A DNA stretch of 64,000 nt. Source: Levilactobacillus yonginensis. GTDB taxonomy: Bacteria; Bacillota; Bacilli; Lactobacillales; Lactobacillaceae. Where the stretch lies: the NCBI RefSeq assembly GCF_964065165.1, contig NZ_OZ061549.1:2046001-2110000 (forward strand), written 5' to 3'. Position numbers and translations under genes: made by a program. Positions 41,690 to 50,308 of the stretch are shown here, one piece after another; the stretch's first letter is position 1, and each line of letters begins with the position of its first letter. A model generated the notes under the pieces. The model did not search any database. It saw only the letters and a list, made by a program, of their open reading frames with translations, and was not told the origin of the DNA.

Positions 41690-42562
41690 ATGAATAAATT
41701 CACAATCGTTCACATATCCGATCCACAGTTAACCACGGCGGAACCGCAGTACCACCAGCAGCTCCCGCCAACGGCCAAACTACAACGTATTTTTGACGAT
41801 GTTTTAGCGCACGACCTTCGTCCAGACTTGGTGGTGGTGGGGGGCGACCTGCTACAGGAGGGGACCTCGCAGGACTATGCGTGGTTCCGGCAGTACTTGG
41901 CCCAACAAGCGAAGCGCTTGGGAGCACCAATCAACGTGATCTTAGGGGATGGAGACGACCGGGAAGCTTTTAACACCGGCTACTTAGAACAAGCACACCA
42001 ACCGTATTACGCGTATAAGCAGATGTATCAGAACATGGATTTTTACTTTCTGGATTCCAAATGGGAACCGAACAAAGAGGCTGGTTGGCTGGATCGCCAG
42101 CAACTAGACTGGTTGAATAAGAATCTACACTTAGCGCCCCGGCGGCGGGCTTTTATTTTTCTCCACCACCCACTGGACGCACCGGCTTTGCACAATATGC
42201 GTTACGCTTTGCTCCAAAATAATCGTGAGTTGCTGGCAATTTTGCACGGCCATAACATCGGTGGCATTTTTGCTGGGCACCTGCACTTCGATGCCAGTTA
42301 CCTGGTTGATTTGACTATTCCAGTGACGGCGGTGGGCTCGGCTTCTACGTACATTGACTGTCAGGACCCGAACCGTCACGAGGTTCACGACGGTTGTAGC
42401 TACAACGTCATTACGATTCAACGGGGGATGGCGAGTGTGACCCACCAGCCGCTATATCTGGGCCAGACCATCATCGACACCATCGACGTCAACAGTACGG
42501 GTTTCGTCAAGCACCGCCCCAGGCTAACCCTCTCAAAGAGAACGGCGGGGCCGTCGGTGTAG
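41690..42562 (+). CDS. Metallophosphoesterase (calcineurin-like), altered motif III
   Basis: 290 aa from the ATG at 41690, behind GGGGGC; an ATG at 41597 would add 31 hydrophobic residues but has no ribosome-binding site. Motif I is HISDPQL, motif II GGDL, and GHLH is intact in FAGHLHFD. The usual GNHD is replaced by GDGDD (VILGDGDDREAF), so one metal/proton-donor residue is missing. FIFLHHPL supplies another histidine. It looks like the CpdA/Icc group (cyclic nucleotide or phosphodiester hydrolases), but activity may be changed. Confidence 0.75.
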   Translation: MNKFTIVHISDPQLTTAEPQYHQQLPPTAKLQRIFDDVLAHDLRPDLVVVGGDLLQEGTSQDYAWFRQYLAQQAKRLGAPINVILGDGDDREAFNTGYLEQAHQPYYAYKQMYQNMDFYFLDSKWEPNKEAGWLDRQQLDWLNKNLHLAPRRRAFIFLHHPLDAPALHNMRYALLQNNRELLAILHGHNIGGIFAGHLHFDASYLVDLTIPVTAVGSASTYIDCQDPNRHEVHDGCSYNVITIQRGMASVTHQPLYLGQTIIDTIDVNSTGFVKHRPRLTLSKRTAGPSV

Positions 42563-42692
42563 GGTGAATAACCCAAGATTCTCGTAGGCAGCGAGCAGTC
42601 TAGCAGCAAGTGATCGCAATTTTAGAAGAATAACCAACCAGAGTTGCTAACAATTAATCTGAATGAAGAATTACAATCAACGGCTAATCTTA

Positions 42693-42850
42693 GCCGAGAG
42701 GTCACAGCAGATGGGCTCAGGCGCCTCGTTATTCTTAGCGCCGGTGGGTTACCGACGCTTAGAATAAGACCAAGTTTTAAGACTCGGGGTTTTCGAGGCT
42801 TAAAATTGTGTCGGCACCGTTCCAGCCCATCTGCTGTGACCGGTAAGGCG
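42693..42850 (+). repeat. Dispersed structured repeat, copy R12
   Basis: Begins GCCGAGAGG, ends CGGTAAGGCG. A perfect 18-bp basal stem (42700-42717 with 42824-42841). It has the short-subtype layout with TTATTCTTAGCG/CGCTTAGAATAA. Confidence 0.88.
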
Positions 42851-42880
42851 AGCATTAAAGTAAATTGAAAAGAGTTCATG

Positions 42881-42919
42881 GAGGGGTGATTCCCAGTAGG
42901 TCAACGGGAATCACCCCTC
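42881..42919. terminator. Hairpin, probable terminator
   Basis: GAGGGGTGATTCCC (42881-42894) pairs perfectly with GGGAATCACCCCTC (42906-42919); moderate T content follows. Confidence 0.65.
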
Positions 42920-43057
42920 ATCTTATTTTCCCTGGGCAATTGCCGTTTCATGTGACGCCGCTTTTCGGTATAATAGGAAACGACGTAAAGACGAATCCCA
43001 ATTGAACCGTCAGTTCGGTTGCGTTTCGCCTGTAAGTAAGGTAAAGTATAAATAAGC

Positions 43058-43077
43058 GTGAAACAATTGTGTTTCAC
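43058..43077 (+). promoter_or_regulatory. Inverted repeat in the rsmG leader with parS-like half-sites
   Basis: GTGAAACA (43058-43065), 4 bp, TGTTTCAC (43070-43077). The halves equal those of the parS consensus but in reversed order, so this is not a canonical parS. Located 23 bp before rsmG. Confidence 0.4.
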
Positions 43078-43100
43078 AGAAGTGAACTGGGAGATATTGC

Positions 43101-43829
43101 ATGAATCCTGAAGAATTTCGTGCCGCGCTCGCTGCGCAGGGCATTGCGTTAAACGACACACAGCAACAACAATTCGCTGACTACTATCAATTCTTGGTGG
43201 CGACCAACGAACACGTTAATTTAACCACGATTACCGCGGAGCCCGACGTCTACTTGAAGCATTTTTATGACTCGGTGACCCCCGCTTTTTACGTGCCCGC
43301 AATGCGGACGGAACCGTTGACGCTTTGTGACGTAGGAGCCGGCGCTGGTTTCCCTTCGTTACCGTTGAAGATTCTGTTTCCGCAACTACGGATTACTATC
43401 GTGGATTCATTGAACAAGCGGATCACCTTCCTGAATGACCTGGCAGCTAAGTTGAACCTGACCGGCGTCGCGTTTCATCACGCACGGGCCGAAGAGTTTG
43501 GTGGTAAGCGGGCCGATTCCCGGGAAGCATTTGACCTCGTGACGGCCCGCGCCGTTGCGCGGATGTCCGTGCTGAGTGAACTGTGCCTGCCACTAGTTAA
43601 GGTCGGCGGCCAGTTTGTTGCGTTGAAGGCGGCTCAGACGGAAAATGAATTGGCTGTTAGCCAGACGGCAATCACCACGTTAGGCGGTAAGCTGAACGCG
43701 GACCATGCTTTCAATTTGCCCGAATCCAACGACCCACGGCACATCGTGGTCATTGACAAGGTCAAACATACGCCCAAACGGTACCCACGTAAGGCGGGAA
43801 CACCGAACCGGGAGCCGTTAGAAGATTAA
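43101..43829 (+). CDS. rsmG: 16S rRNA (guanine527-N7)-methyltransferase RsmG (GidB)
   Basis: 242 aa, normal length. It has NLTTI (40-44), the SAM motif [17 protein letters not shown] (75-91), [16 protein letters not shown] and [24 protein letters not shown]. RsmG methylates G527 of 16S rRNA using S-adenosylmethionine; its loss gives low-level streptomycin resistance. A GGGAGATATTGC ribosome-binding region precedes the ATG. It heads the origin-proximal segregation block, with noc 19 bp downstream, as in other Firmicutes. Confidence 0.96.
   Translation: MNPEEFRAALAAQGIALNDTQQQQFADYYQFLVATNEHVNLTTITAEPDVYLKHFYDSVTPAFYVPAMRTEPLTLCDVGAGAGFPSLPLKILFPQLRITIVDSLNKRITFLNDLAAKLNLTGVAFHHARAEEFGGKRADSREAFDLVTARAVARMSVLSELCLPLVKVGGQFVALKAAQTENELAVSQTAITTLGGKLNADHAFNLPESNDPRHIVVIDKVKHTPKRYPRKAGTPNREPLED
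43517..43526. promoter_or_regulatory. Possible Noc-binding core
   Basis: TTCCCGGGAA, the palindromic core of the Noc site consensus (ATTTCCCGGGAAAT), inside rsmG. The flanks do not match fully. Confidence 0.3.
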
Positions 43830-43848
43830 TGGGATGGGGGTAAGATAA

Positions 43849-44682
43849 TTGCCATTTTCATTATTTGGAAATAATCGGGAAAAGGCCACGCATCCGGCAC
43901 ATCCTGTGAAACAAAATGTGGTGATGATTCCGGTTGCGCAAATCATTCCCAACCGGTTTCAACCGCGGCGTCGTTTCGATGCCACGGGCATTACGGAGCT
44001 AGCTCAAACTATTCAAGAGCACGGACTCTTACAGCCCATTGTGCTCCGGGAATATGAGACCGACCATTACGAGTTGATTGCCGGTGAGCGCCGCTTTCGG
44101 GCCGTCTCTTATTTAAAATGGGAGACAGTACCAGCTATTATCGAAGCCATGAACGACGACGAAACGGCCTCCATGGCGTTGATTGAAAACCTTCAGCGTG
44201 AGGAGTTGACCGCTGTTGAAGAGGCCCATGCCTATCAACAGTTGATGGAACTCAATCACATGACGCAGGCGCAACTGGCTGAAGGGATTGGAAAGTCCCA
44301 GGGGTTTGTGGCCAATAAGTTACGACTGCTTAAGCTGAGTGCCCCCGTAACCAACGCGATTTTGGACCGTAAGATTACGGAACGTCACGGCCGCGCGTTG
44401 TTGGCCGTCTCTACTGAGGACCAAGGGACCGTTTTGAAAACGGTGATTGATGAGGGCCTCACGGTCAAAGAGACCGAGGCACTAATTGCCAAACAAAAAC
44501 ACCCCAAAAAGAAACGTCGACGGGTGACAAAACGTAGCGTGACGGGAGATACCCGTATCGCCGTGAATACCATTCGTAAGTCAGTCAAGATGGTTACCGA
44601 CGCCGGGATGACGTTGACGACCAAGGAAGAGGAGACGGCTGACGGTTACCGCATCACAATAGATATTCCCAAAGAAAGCTAG
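43849..44682 (+). CDS. noc: Nucleoid occlusion protein Noc (ParB family)
   Basis: 277 aa from a TTG start behind GGATGGGGG. ParB/Noc features: IPVAQIIPNRFQPRRRFD, GERRFRAV (79-86), ENLQREELTAVEEA, and the helix-turn-helix MTQAQLAEGIGKSQGFVANKLRLL (about 138-161). The short N-terminal FSLFGN segment recalls the membrane-targeting amphipathic helix of Noc. Noc binds sites around the chromosome and blocks septum formation over the nucleoid. The position directly after rsmG and before parAB is the usual one for noc. Confidence 0.9.
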   Translation: MPFSLFGNNREKATHPAHPVKQNVVMIPVAQIIPNRFQPRRRFDATGITELAQTIQEHGLLQPIVLREYETDHYELIAGERRFRAVSYLKWETVPAIIEAMNDDETASMALIENLQREELTAVEEAHAYQQLMELNHMTQAQLAEGIGKSQGFVANKLRLLKLSAPVTNAILDRKITERHGRALLAVSTEDQGTVLKTVIDEGLTVKETEALIAKQKHPKKKRRRVTKRSVTGDTRIAVNTIRKSVKMVTDAGMTLTTKEEETADGYRITIDIPKES

Positions 44683-44696
44683 AGGTGGAACGACAT

Positions 44697-45464
44697 ATGG
44701 GCTACATCATTGCATTAGCCAATCAAAAGGGCGGCGTGGGTAAAACCACGACCGGGGTCAATTTAGGAGCCGCTTTGGCTTCAGCCGGCCAAAAAGTCCT
44801 GCTGGTGGATACCGATGCACAGGGTAACGCAACCAGTGGAGTCGGCATTCAAAAGGCCACCATTGAACGTGAAATTTACGACGTCTTGGTCAACGAAACA
44901 CCCATCCAGGAGGCCATTTTACACACGGAGCACCCTGGATTGGACGTCGTGCCAGCAACCATCCAGCTTTCTGGGGCCGAAATTGAACTGACCCCAATGA
45001 TGGCGCGGGAGACACGGTTGAAGGCCGCCCTAGACGACGTGCAGGATAGTTACGATTATATTTTGATCGACTGCCCGCCATCGCTGGGACTGTTGACCAT
45101 CAACGCGTTTACGGCTGCCAATTCAATCCTGATTCCTGTGCAGAGTGAATACTACGCACTGGAAGGATTGACGCAGCTGTTGAACACGGTCAAGCTGGTC
45201 CAAAAGCACTTTAACCGCGACCTAAAGATTGAGGGCGTGTTGTTGACGCTGTACGACGCTCGGACTAATCTGGGTAAGCAGGTCAACGAAGAAGTTAAAA
45301 AGTATTTCCAAAACAAGGTCTACGCCACGATTATTCCGCGGAACGTTCAGTTAGCGGAAGCACCTAGTCACGGCATGCCAATTATTGATTACGCACCAAA
45401 GTCTAAGGGTGCGGAAGTTTACTCTGAACTCGCAAAGGAAGTGCTAGCTGCCCATGGCAAGTAA
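44697..45464 (+). CDS. parA: Chromosome partitioning ATPase ParA/Soj
   Basis: 255 aa from the ATG at 44697, behind AGAGGTGG; the in-frame GTG at 44685 overlaps that site. The deviant Walker A KGGVGKTT (11-18), DTDAQGNAT, DCPPSLGLLTINAF and LYDARTNLGKQV are those of Soj-type ParA ATPases. Nucleoid-bound ParA-ATP drives segregation of ParB-parS complexes and, in bacilli, regulates DnaA. Its 3' end overlaps parB by 11 bp, implying translational coupling. Confidence 0.95.
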   Translation: MGYIIALANQKGGVGKTTTGVNLGAALASAGQKVLLVDTDAQGNATSGVGIQKATIEREIYDVLVNETPIQEAILHTEHPGLDVVPATIQLSGAEIELTPMMARETRLKAALDDVQDSYDYILIDCPPSLGLLTINAFTAANSILIPVQSEYYALEGLTQLLNTVKLVQKHFNRDLKIEGVLLTLYDARTNLGKQVNEEVKKYFQNKVYATIIPRNVQLAEAPSHGMPIIDYAPKSKGAEVYSELAKEVLAAHGK

Positions 45465-46338
45465 GAAAGAGAAAAGTTTAGGACGGGGAATCGACGCGTT
45501 GTTTGCGGAAAACGGCGTGGACACCGGCGAAGAGACCGTTGCTGACCTGACGTTAGCCGATATCCGGCCCAACCCGTATCAGCCACGGCAGAAGTTTGAC
45601 AAGAAGGGGTTAGACGACCTGGCAGCTTCCATTCAAAAGGCCGGCGTCTTTCAACCGATCATCGTCCGTCAACCGGACAAGCAGGTCCAACGCTACGAGA
45701 TTCTAGCTGGCGAACGGCGTTTCAGAGCGTCCAAGCTGGCTGGCAAAGACACGATTCCTGGCATTGTGCGGGACGTGACCGAAGAACAGATGATGGAAAT
45801 CGCCGTGTTGGAAAACCTCCAACGCGAAGACCTGACACCACTAGAAGAGGCCGAAGCCTACGATACGTTGATGACGAAGTTAACGTTGACTCAGGCACAA
45901 GTCTCCGAACGGTTGGGGAAGAGTCGACCATACATTGCCAACTACTTGCGTTTGCTCGGCTTGCCTAAGGCTGTGAAGGACATGCTCCAACACAACGAGC
46001 TCTCAATGGGGCAGGCCCGGACGCTGTTGTCCTTGAAGGACAAGAGTAAATTGGTTGCCTTGGCTAAGAAGGCAGTCGCAGATGGCATGACCGTGCGGAC
46101 CCTGGAGGCTGAAGTTGGTAAGTTGAATGGTGCAGCGAAGAAGCTTGCCAAGAAGCCGGCCAAGAAGAAGTCACCATTCCTCCGGTCGACTGAAAATCAA
46201 TTGCAAGAACGGTTCGGTACGCAGGTCTCCATCAACGAGGCTGCTAACAAGGATCATCAGGGACATATTGAGATTGAATACATGTCTAATGATGATTTGA
46301 ACCGAATCTTGGACCTACTGGATATCCACTTGGATTAG
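45454..46338 (+). CDS. parB: Chromosome partitioning protein ParB/Spo0J
   Basis: 294 aa. SLGRGIDALFAE is the typical N-terminal ParA-stimulating peptide. IRPNPYQPRQKFD, GERRFRAS (86-93), ENLQREDLTPLEEAEAY and the helix-turn-helix LTQAQVSERLGKSRPYIANYLRLL form the CTPase and DNA-binding core. The C-terminal dimerisation region ends EIEYMSNDDLNRILDLLDI. ParB loads on parS sites near the origin and slides as a CTP-dependent clamp. No exact parS was found inside this window. Confidence 0.95.
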   Translation: MASKKEKSLGRGIDALFAENGVDTGEETVADLTLADIRPNPYQPRQKFDKKGLDDLAASIQKAGVFQPIIVRQPDKQVQRYEILAGERRFRASKLAGKDTIPGIVRDVTEEQMMEIAVLENLQREDLTPLEEAEAYDTLMTKLTLTQAQVSERLGKSRPYIANYLRLLGLPKAVKDMLQHNELSMGQARTLLSLKDKSKLVALAKKAVADGMTVRTLEAEVGKLNGAAKKLAKKPAKKKSPFLRSTENQLQERFGTQVSINEAANKDHQGHIEIEYMSNDDLNRILDLLDIHLD

Positions 46339-46358
46339 CGAACATTGGAGGGAAAGCC

Positions 46359-46565
46359 ATGTACGATTTAGGTGATTTGGTAGAAATGAAGAAGCCCCAT
46401 CCTTGCGGCACAAACCGTTGGGAGATTACCCGGATGGGTGCGGATATTAAAATCAAGTGTACCAACTGCGGGCACGTGGTAATGCTCTCGCGGCGTGATT
46501 TCGAAAAAAAACTTAAAAAGGTGCTGGTCCGTAAGGCCGACGCTGACAATGGAAAGAGTGAATAA
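46359..46565 (+). CDS. DUF951 family protein
   Basis: 68 aa. LVEMKKPHPCGTNRWEITRMGADIKIKCTNCGHVVMLSRRDFEKKLKKV is diagnostic of DUF951, with two cysteines in CTNC-like positions plus the HPCG cysteine suggesting a small zinc-binding fold. GGAGGG stands before the ATG. It is conserved between parB and ychF in Firmicutes. Function unknown; nucleic-acid binding is a guess from its basic charge. Confidence 0.92.
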   Translation: MYDLGDLVEMKKPHPCGTNRWEITRMGADIKIKCTNCGHVVMLSRRDFEKKLKKVLVRKADADNGKSE

Positions 46566-46570
46566 TTTTT

Positions 46571-47671
46571 ATGTCATTAACTGCAGGGATCGTCGGACTG
46601 CCCAACGTCGGTAAGTCCACTTTATTTAACGCGATTACAAAGGCCGGGGCCGAAATGGCGAACTACCCATTCGCAACCATTGACCCGAACGTCGGGATGG
46701 TGGAAGTTCCAGATAGCCGGCTCGACCGGATTCAAGAACTGATTCCAGCTAAAAAAGTTGTGCCCACCACGTTTGAATTTACGGATATTGCCGGAATCGT
46801 TAAGGGTGCCAGCAAGGGTGAAGGTTTAGGGAACCAATTCCTGGAAAACATTCGCCAGGTGGACGCTATTGTGCACGTTGTGCGGGCATTTGACGACGAC
46901 AACATCACCCACGTCTCTGGGAAGATCGACCCAATCGATGATATTGAAACCATCAACTTGGAACTCGGTCTCTCCGACCTGGAAGCCGTTAACAAGCGGT
47001 TGGCTAAGGTTGAACGGGCAGCTAAGGGGAGTGACAAGGAAGCCAAGGCTGAATTGGCCGTCCTCGAAAAAATTAAGCCAGTGCTCGAAGCCGGCGGTGC
47101 CGTTCGGACCATTGACTTCGATGAAGAAGAAATGAAGATCGTTAAGTGCCTCTTCTTATTGACGTCTAAACCAGTCTTGTACGTGGCCAACATTGCCGAA
47201 GACGACATGGCGGATCCGGAAGACTCCAAGTACTTTGGCCTCATCAAGGATTACGCTGCTAAGGAAGGCGCCGAAGCAATTGCCGTAGCCGCTGAAGCCG
47301 AAGAAGAAATCGCCCAATTGGACGATGACGAGAAGCAAGACTTCTTGGAAGCTGAAGGGGTCGAAGAACCTGGGTTGAACCGGTTGATTCGGGCTTCATA
47401 CACGCTGTTAGGCCTGCAAACGTTCTTTACGGCTGGTGGTAAGGAAACCCGTGCCTGGACGTTTAAGAAGGGCACTAAGGCCCCTCAAGCAGCCGGGATT
47501 ATTCACTCCGACTTTGAACGTGGGTTTATCCGTGCTGAAGTAATGGCCTTTGATTCTCTGGATAAATTTGAATCTGAAAGTGCCGTTAAGGAAGCCGGTA
47601 AACTCCGGGTCGAAGGGAAAGACTACGTGATGGAAGACGGCGACATCGTCGAATTCCGTTTCAACGTTTAG
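46571..47671 (+). CDS. ychF: Redox-regulated ATPase YchF (OLA1 family)
   Basis: 366 aa, normal length. The P-loop GLPNVGKST is at 8-16, the switch FTDIAGIVKGASKGEGLGNQFL follows, and the base-recognition motif is NIAE in place of NKXD, which gives the preference for ATP shared by all YchF proteins. The C-terminal TGS-like domain (TRAWTFKKGTKAPQAAGIIHSDFERGFIRAEV) is complete. YchF associates with ribosomes and acts in stress and translation control. It is 6 bp after DUF951 and 17 bp before the next gene, so it lies in the same operon. Confidence 0.96.
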   Translation: MSLTAGIVGLPNVGKSTLFNAITKAGAEMANYPFATIDPNVGMVEVPDSRLDRIQELIPAKKVVPTTFEFTDIAGIVKGASKGEGLGNQFLENIRQVDAIVHVVRAFDDDNITHVSGKIDPIDDIETINLELGLSDLEAVNKRLAKVERAAKGSDKEAKAELAVLEKIKPVLEAGGAVRTIDFDEEEMKIVKCLFLLTSKPVLYVANIAEDDMADPEDSKYFGLIKDYAAKEGAEAIAVAAEAEEEIAQLDDDEKQDFLEAEGVEEPGLNRLIRASYTLLGLQTFFTAGGKETRAWTFKKGTKAPQAAGIIHSDFERGFIRAEVMAFDSLDKFESESAVKEAGKLRVEGKDYVMEDGDIVEFRFNV

Positions 47672-47687
47672 AAGGGAAACTGTATAG

Positions 47688-48416
47688 ATGAGTGATAACA
47701 AAGAAACGCCACGGAATGCGGGCGTGCACCAAAACCGCAATACCGTTGCGTCTAACGAACGGGCAGCCTTTGACAACGTCGGGCTGACCAAGCGGAACGC
47801 CGACTACATGTTCCGGTTCAATAAGGCTTTAGAAAAGACCAAGTTGACGCCGGAAAAAAAGGCAGCTGCTGTTCAAAAGATGGTCGCAGAATTAGTTGAC
47901 GGCCAAAAGAGTGGGGCGACCGCTAAGAACCTGTACGGGGATGTCGATGCGCGGGTCAAGGAAGTCGTTGAAGGGCCTGAACGTGAGGTTCAAGTCTTTG
48001 GCGGTCCTGATTACTGGCCAAACATGATTTACAACGCGCTGTCATTCTTCATGATCTTTAACCTGATGTTCGGGATACTCTACCTGTTTAGCCCGAACCT
48101 GGTCAAGGAAAGTAACAGTCCAATTGGGATCTCAGCAATCATTATCAGTGCGATTGGTGCCGGATTCATTATGCCAATCATGCCTAAGCTGTTCGATCCA
48201 AAGATCAAGCACAAATACAATGGGTGGATTCGCCTGTTGATCGTTTTAGGTGGGTTCTTGATCTGGATGGTGCTGTTCTTCTTCGCACAATTAATGCCAC
48301 GGACAATCAACCCAGTACTGGGTGGCTGGCCTAGCTTGATGCTGGCGGTGTTCTCTGGTATCGGTATGTACTGGATTCGTCGGCATTACAAGATTACTGG
48401 TGGGTTCTTCGGTTAA
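47688..48416 (+). CDS. DUF1129 family membrane protein
   Basis: 242 aa. The first 110 residues are polar (NADYMFRFNKALEKTKLTPEKKAAAVQKMVAEL). They are followed by four hydrophobic helices (about 115-135, 148-168, 182-202, 210-230), a layout and context typical of DUF1129 proteins of lactobacilli. The gene directly follows ychF and ends the segregation operon. Function unknown. Repeat R13 follows about 50 bp after the stop. Confidence 0.85.
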   Translation: MSDNKETPRNAGVHQNRNTVASNERAAFDNVGLTKRNADYMFRFNKALEKTKLTPEKKAAAVQKMVAELVDGQKSGATAKNLYGDVDARVKEVVEGPEREVQVFGGPDYWPNMIYNALSFFMIFNLMFGILYLFSPNLVKESNSPIGISAIIISAIGAGFIMPIMPKLFDPKIKHKYNGWIRLLIVLGGFLIWMVLFFFAQLMPRTINPVLGGWPSLMLAVFSGIGMYWIRRHYKITGGFFG

Positions 48417-48463
48417 AGCTTTGGGGTAAACCCAAGATTTTGACAAGGTGGACGGTGGTGTTG

Positions 48464-48633
48464 GCCGCCTGCGGCTGCCAGGGACTGCGCTGTGGGGCGA
48501 ACCTGGGAGCCAAAAAGCGGTCTCCCAGGCGCCTTGAAACCTCGCTCAGTTCGCGAGTTTCCAAGGTCGGCCCATGTTCTAAGCGAAAACCGCTAAGAAC
48601 ATCGACACAGCGCAGTCCCTGGCTTTCTCCGGC
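48464..48633 (-). repeat. Dispersed structured repeat, copy R13
   Basis: Minus-strand copy. A perfect 18-bp basal stem (48477-48494 with 48606-48623). CCTGGGAG/CTCCCAGG (48502-48509, 48522-48529) holds the conserved loop. Very similar inside to R11 and R14. Confidence 0.9.
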
Positions 48634-48698
48634 TCACGTCGGTGGTTAGCTGGTCCACTTTAGTTTCCGAGTACCAATTATATTTTAATTTGTAAGGG

Positions 48699-48726
48699 GG
48701 TCGGGACGTTTTGTTCCGGCCTTTTT
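48699..48726 (+). terminator. Intrinsic terminator
   Basis: GGTCGGGAC (48699-48707) pairs with GTTCCGGCC (48713-48721), then TTTTT. It lies between two repeat copies and may end the ychF/DUF1129 transcript after it has passed R13. Confidence 0.75.
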
Positions 48727-48748
48727 GTTGCAGTGAATGCCAATTATT

Positions 48749-48918
48749 GCCGTCTGCAGCTGACTGGGGCTACGTTGTGGGGTAAACCTGAGAGCCAAAG
48801 AGCGGTCTCTCAGGCGCCTAGCAACTTCGCTAAGATTGCGAGTTTCCAAGGACGGCCCATGTTCTAAGCGAAAATCGCTAAGAACATCGACACAGCGTGG
48901 CCCCAGTCAGCCTCCGGC
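48749..48918 (-). repeat. Dispersed structured repeat, copy R14
   Basis: Minus-strand copy. The 21-nt basal stem (48759-48779 with 48891-48911) is fully paired when G-U is allowed. CCTGAGAG/CTCTCAGG (48787-48794, 48807-48814) holds the conserved loop. Confidence 0.9.
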
Positions 48919-49073
48919 TCTGAATTGTGGTGACTTGCTCTGTAGATAGCTAGGCTTATGATTGGCCAGTATAGGTGGTATGAATTGTTCGAATTATCTG
49001 GAATATTAATTGGGGGTTAGTGAGTTAATTTGCGGCATGCCTTTACCAGACTGATAGGGGTGCCAGCCATGTT

Positions 49074-49224
49074 AGCCGAGAGGTCGTCAAATATAGGCTC
49101 AGCCGTGGAACTGTCTTAGCGGAGTGGGTCTGCTCCGGTTAGACAGCGCCGGCTTGGGAGACCGCTCTTTGGCTCCCAAACGCGCGCACAGCGTTCCAGC
49201 CTATATTTGACGGCCGGCAGGCGG
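49074..49224 (+). repeat. Dispersed structured repeat, copy R15
   Basis: Begins GCCGAGAGG, ends CCGGCAGGCGG. A perfect 15-bp AT-rich basal stem CGTCAAATATAGGCT (49085-49099) with 49198-49212. TTGGGAG/CTCCCAA around ACCGCTCTTTGG (49161-49172). Back-to-back with R14. Confidence 0.9.
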
Positions 49225-49593
49225 TACACAACCGGTACACAACCGACAATCCCACAATCCCATCAGACCAGTAAATGCAAGCCTGAACACTCGCTTAGTT
49301 TTAGTCGGAATAATAGAAAAAATTTTTTTCGGATGGTCTTTTTCAATAAATGGGCGTAGTGGTACAGGGGCGCATCTGCTTGTGAAAAGGTGGCTGGTAT
49401 TGGCAGACGTACAGTCTGAAATTTTGACGCTAGATGTTGGCCCGTAGCGGTTAATGGGCGCACTCACGAATCGGGTAGAACCTGTGAAAAGTTGGCGCTT
49501 GACCCGGCAAGCGGATGGCCCTATTATGCAACCAAGTAGTTGAGCTGCTTCCGGGCCCGACGAAAAAATCCATATTCTCGGGGAGGATTTTTT
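49225..49593. other. Non-coding stretch before surface-protein gene
   Basis: No credible ORF in either strand. The last part carries the strong GGGGAGG ribosome-binding site of the next gene. Confidence 0.3.
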
Positions 49594-50217
49594 ATGAAAA
49601 AAGTCTTTGGATATGTTTTAGGGTTGGTTGCTGCGCTGACGCTTGCCGGGGGGATTGCCACGACCGCTAACGCTGATGGAAGTAGTGCTGACGCTGCGAG
49701 TGGTAGCGGTAGTGGGAGCGGAAGTGCTCCTGTTAGTGCCGTCGTGCCTTCAGGGCCTTCAGATACGATTGCCCCGGCTGCTGCGATGTCGAGTAGCAGT
49801 TCTAGCAGTGAGTCCAGCAGTGCTGCCAACAGTAGTAGTGCCGTTGATAGCTCCAGTGCCGTTAGCTCATCATCCAGTTCCGCAACGCAAAAACCACAGA
49901 AACCTGAAAAGCCTGCGAAGAAGCCAGCCAAGGAAAAGGAAATGCGTGCTGCGAAGAAGATGCGCGGGCGTTTACACTACAAGAAGGATTCTCGTGTCAT
50001 CCTTTTCCAGAAAGGCCGCAAGGGTGCTGAAGTAACGTTACGCAACCGCGAGGGCAAGTTCGTTAAGAAGTTCCGAATTAAGAAGAATGGCAAGTTTGAA
50101 GTTCGTTTGTCTGCCAAGGAAGTTAAGGAATTAAACAAGGGCGGCAAGTACTTCAAGTTCACTGTTAAGGAAAAGGACTACAAAGCCTACACTATCCACT
50201 ACCTGATTGAAAAGTAG
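49594..50217 (+). CDS. Secreted Ser-rich, basic surface protein
   Basis: 207 aa from the ATG at 49594 (GGGGAGG upstream). Residues 1-28 are a signal peptide (cleavage near ANA/DG). Residues about 30-105 are a Gly/Ser/Ala low-complexity region with long serine runs, a likely O-glycosylation or spacer region. Residues about 106-125 are Pro/Lys. The C-terminal 80 residues (RGRLHYKKDSRVILFQKGRKGAEVTLRN, GKFVKKFRIKKNGKFEVRLS) form a small beta-rich basic domain resembling an Ig-like or carboxypeptidase-regulatory fold. Not recognised further. Confidence 0.65.
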   Translation: MKKVFGYVLGLVAALTLAGGIATTANADGSSADAASGSGSGSGSAPVSAVVPSGPSDTIAPAAAMSSSSSSSESSSAANSSSAVDSSSAVSSSSSSATQKPQKPEKPAKKPAKEKEMRAAKKMRGRLHYKKDSRVILFQKGRKGAEVTLRNREGKFVKKFRIKKNGKFEVRLSAKEVKELNKGGKYFKFTVKEKDYKAYTIHYLIEK

Positions 50218-50228
50218 CCGATTGGTTT

Positions 50229-50260
50229 AGAAAAGACGTGGGTGACCACGCCTTTTCTTA
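50229..50260 (+). terminator. Intrinsic terminator
   Basis: AGAAAAGACGTGG (50229-50241) pairs with CCACGCCTTTTCT (50246-50258). The loop is four bases. Confidence 0.75.
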
Positions 50261-50308
50261 TGCAGAGAGATTGATTGTTCACCGAATTAATGGGGAGGGG
50301 CAATTATT

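Noticed and set aside
43000..46400. Canonical parS (TGTTTCACGTGAAACA) near parAB
   Set aside because: No copy was found; the only similar sequence at 43058-43077 has the halves in reversed order.
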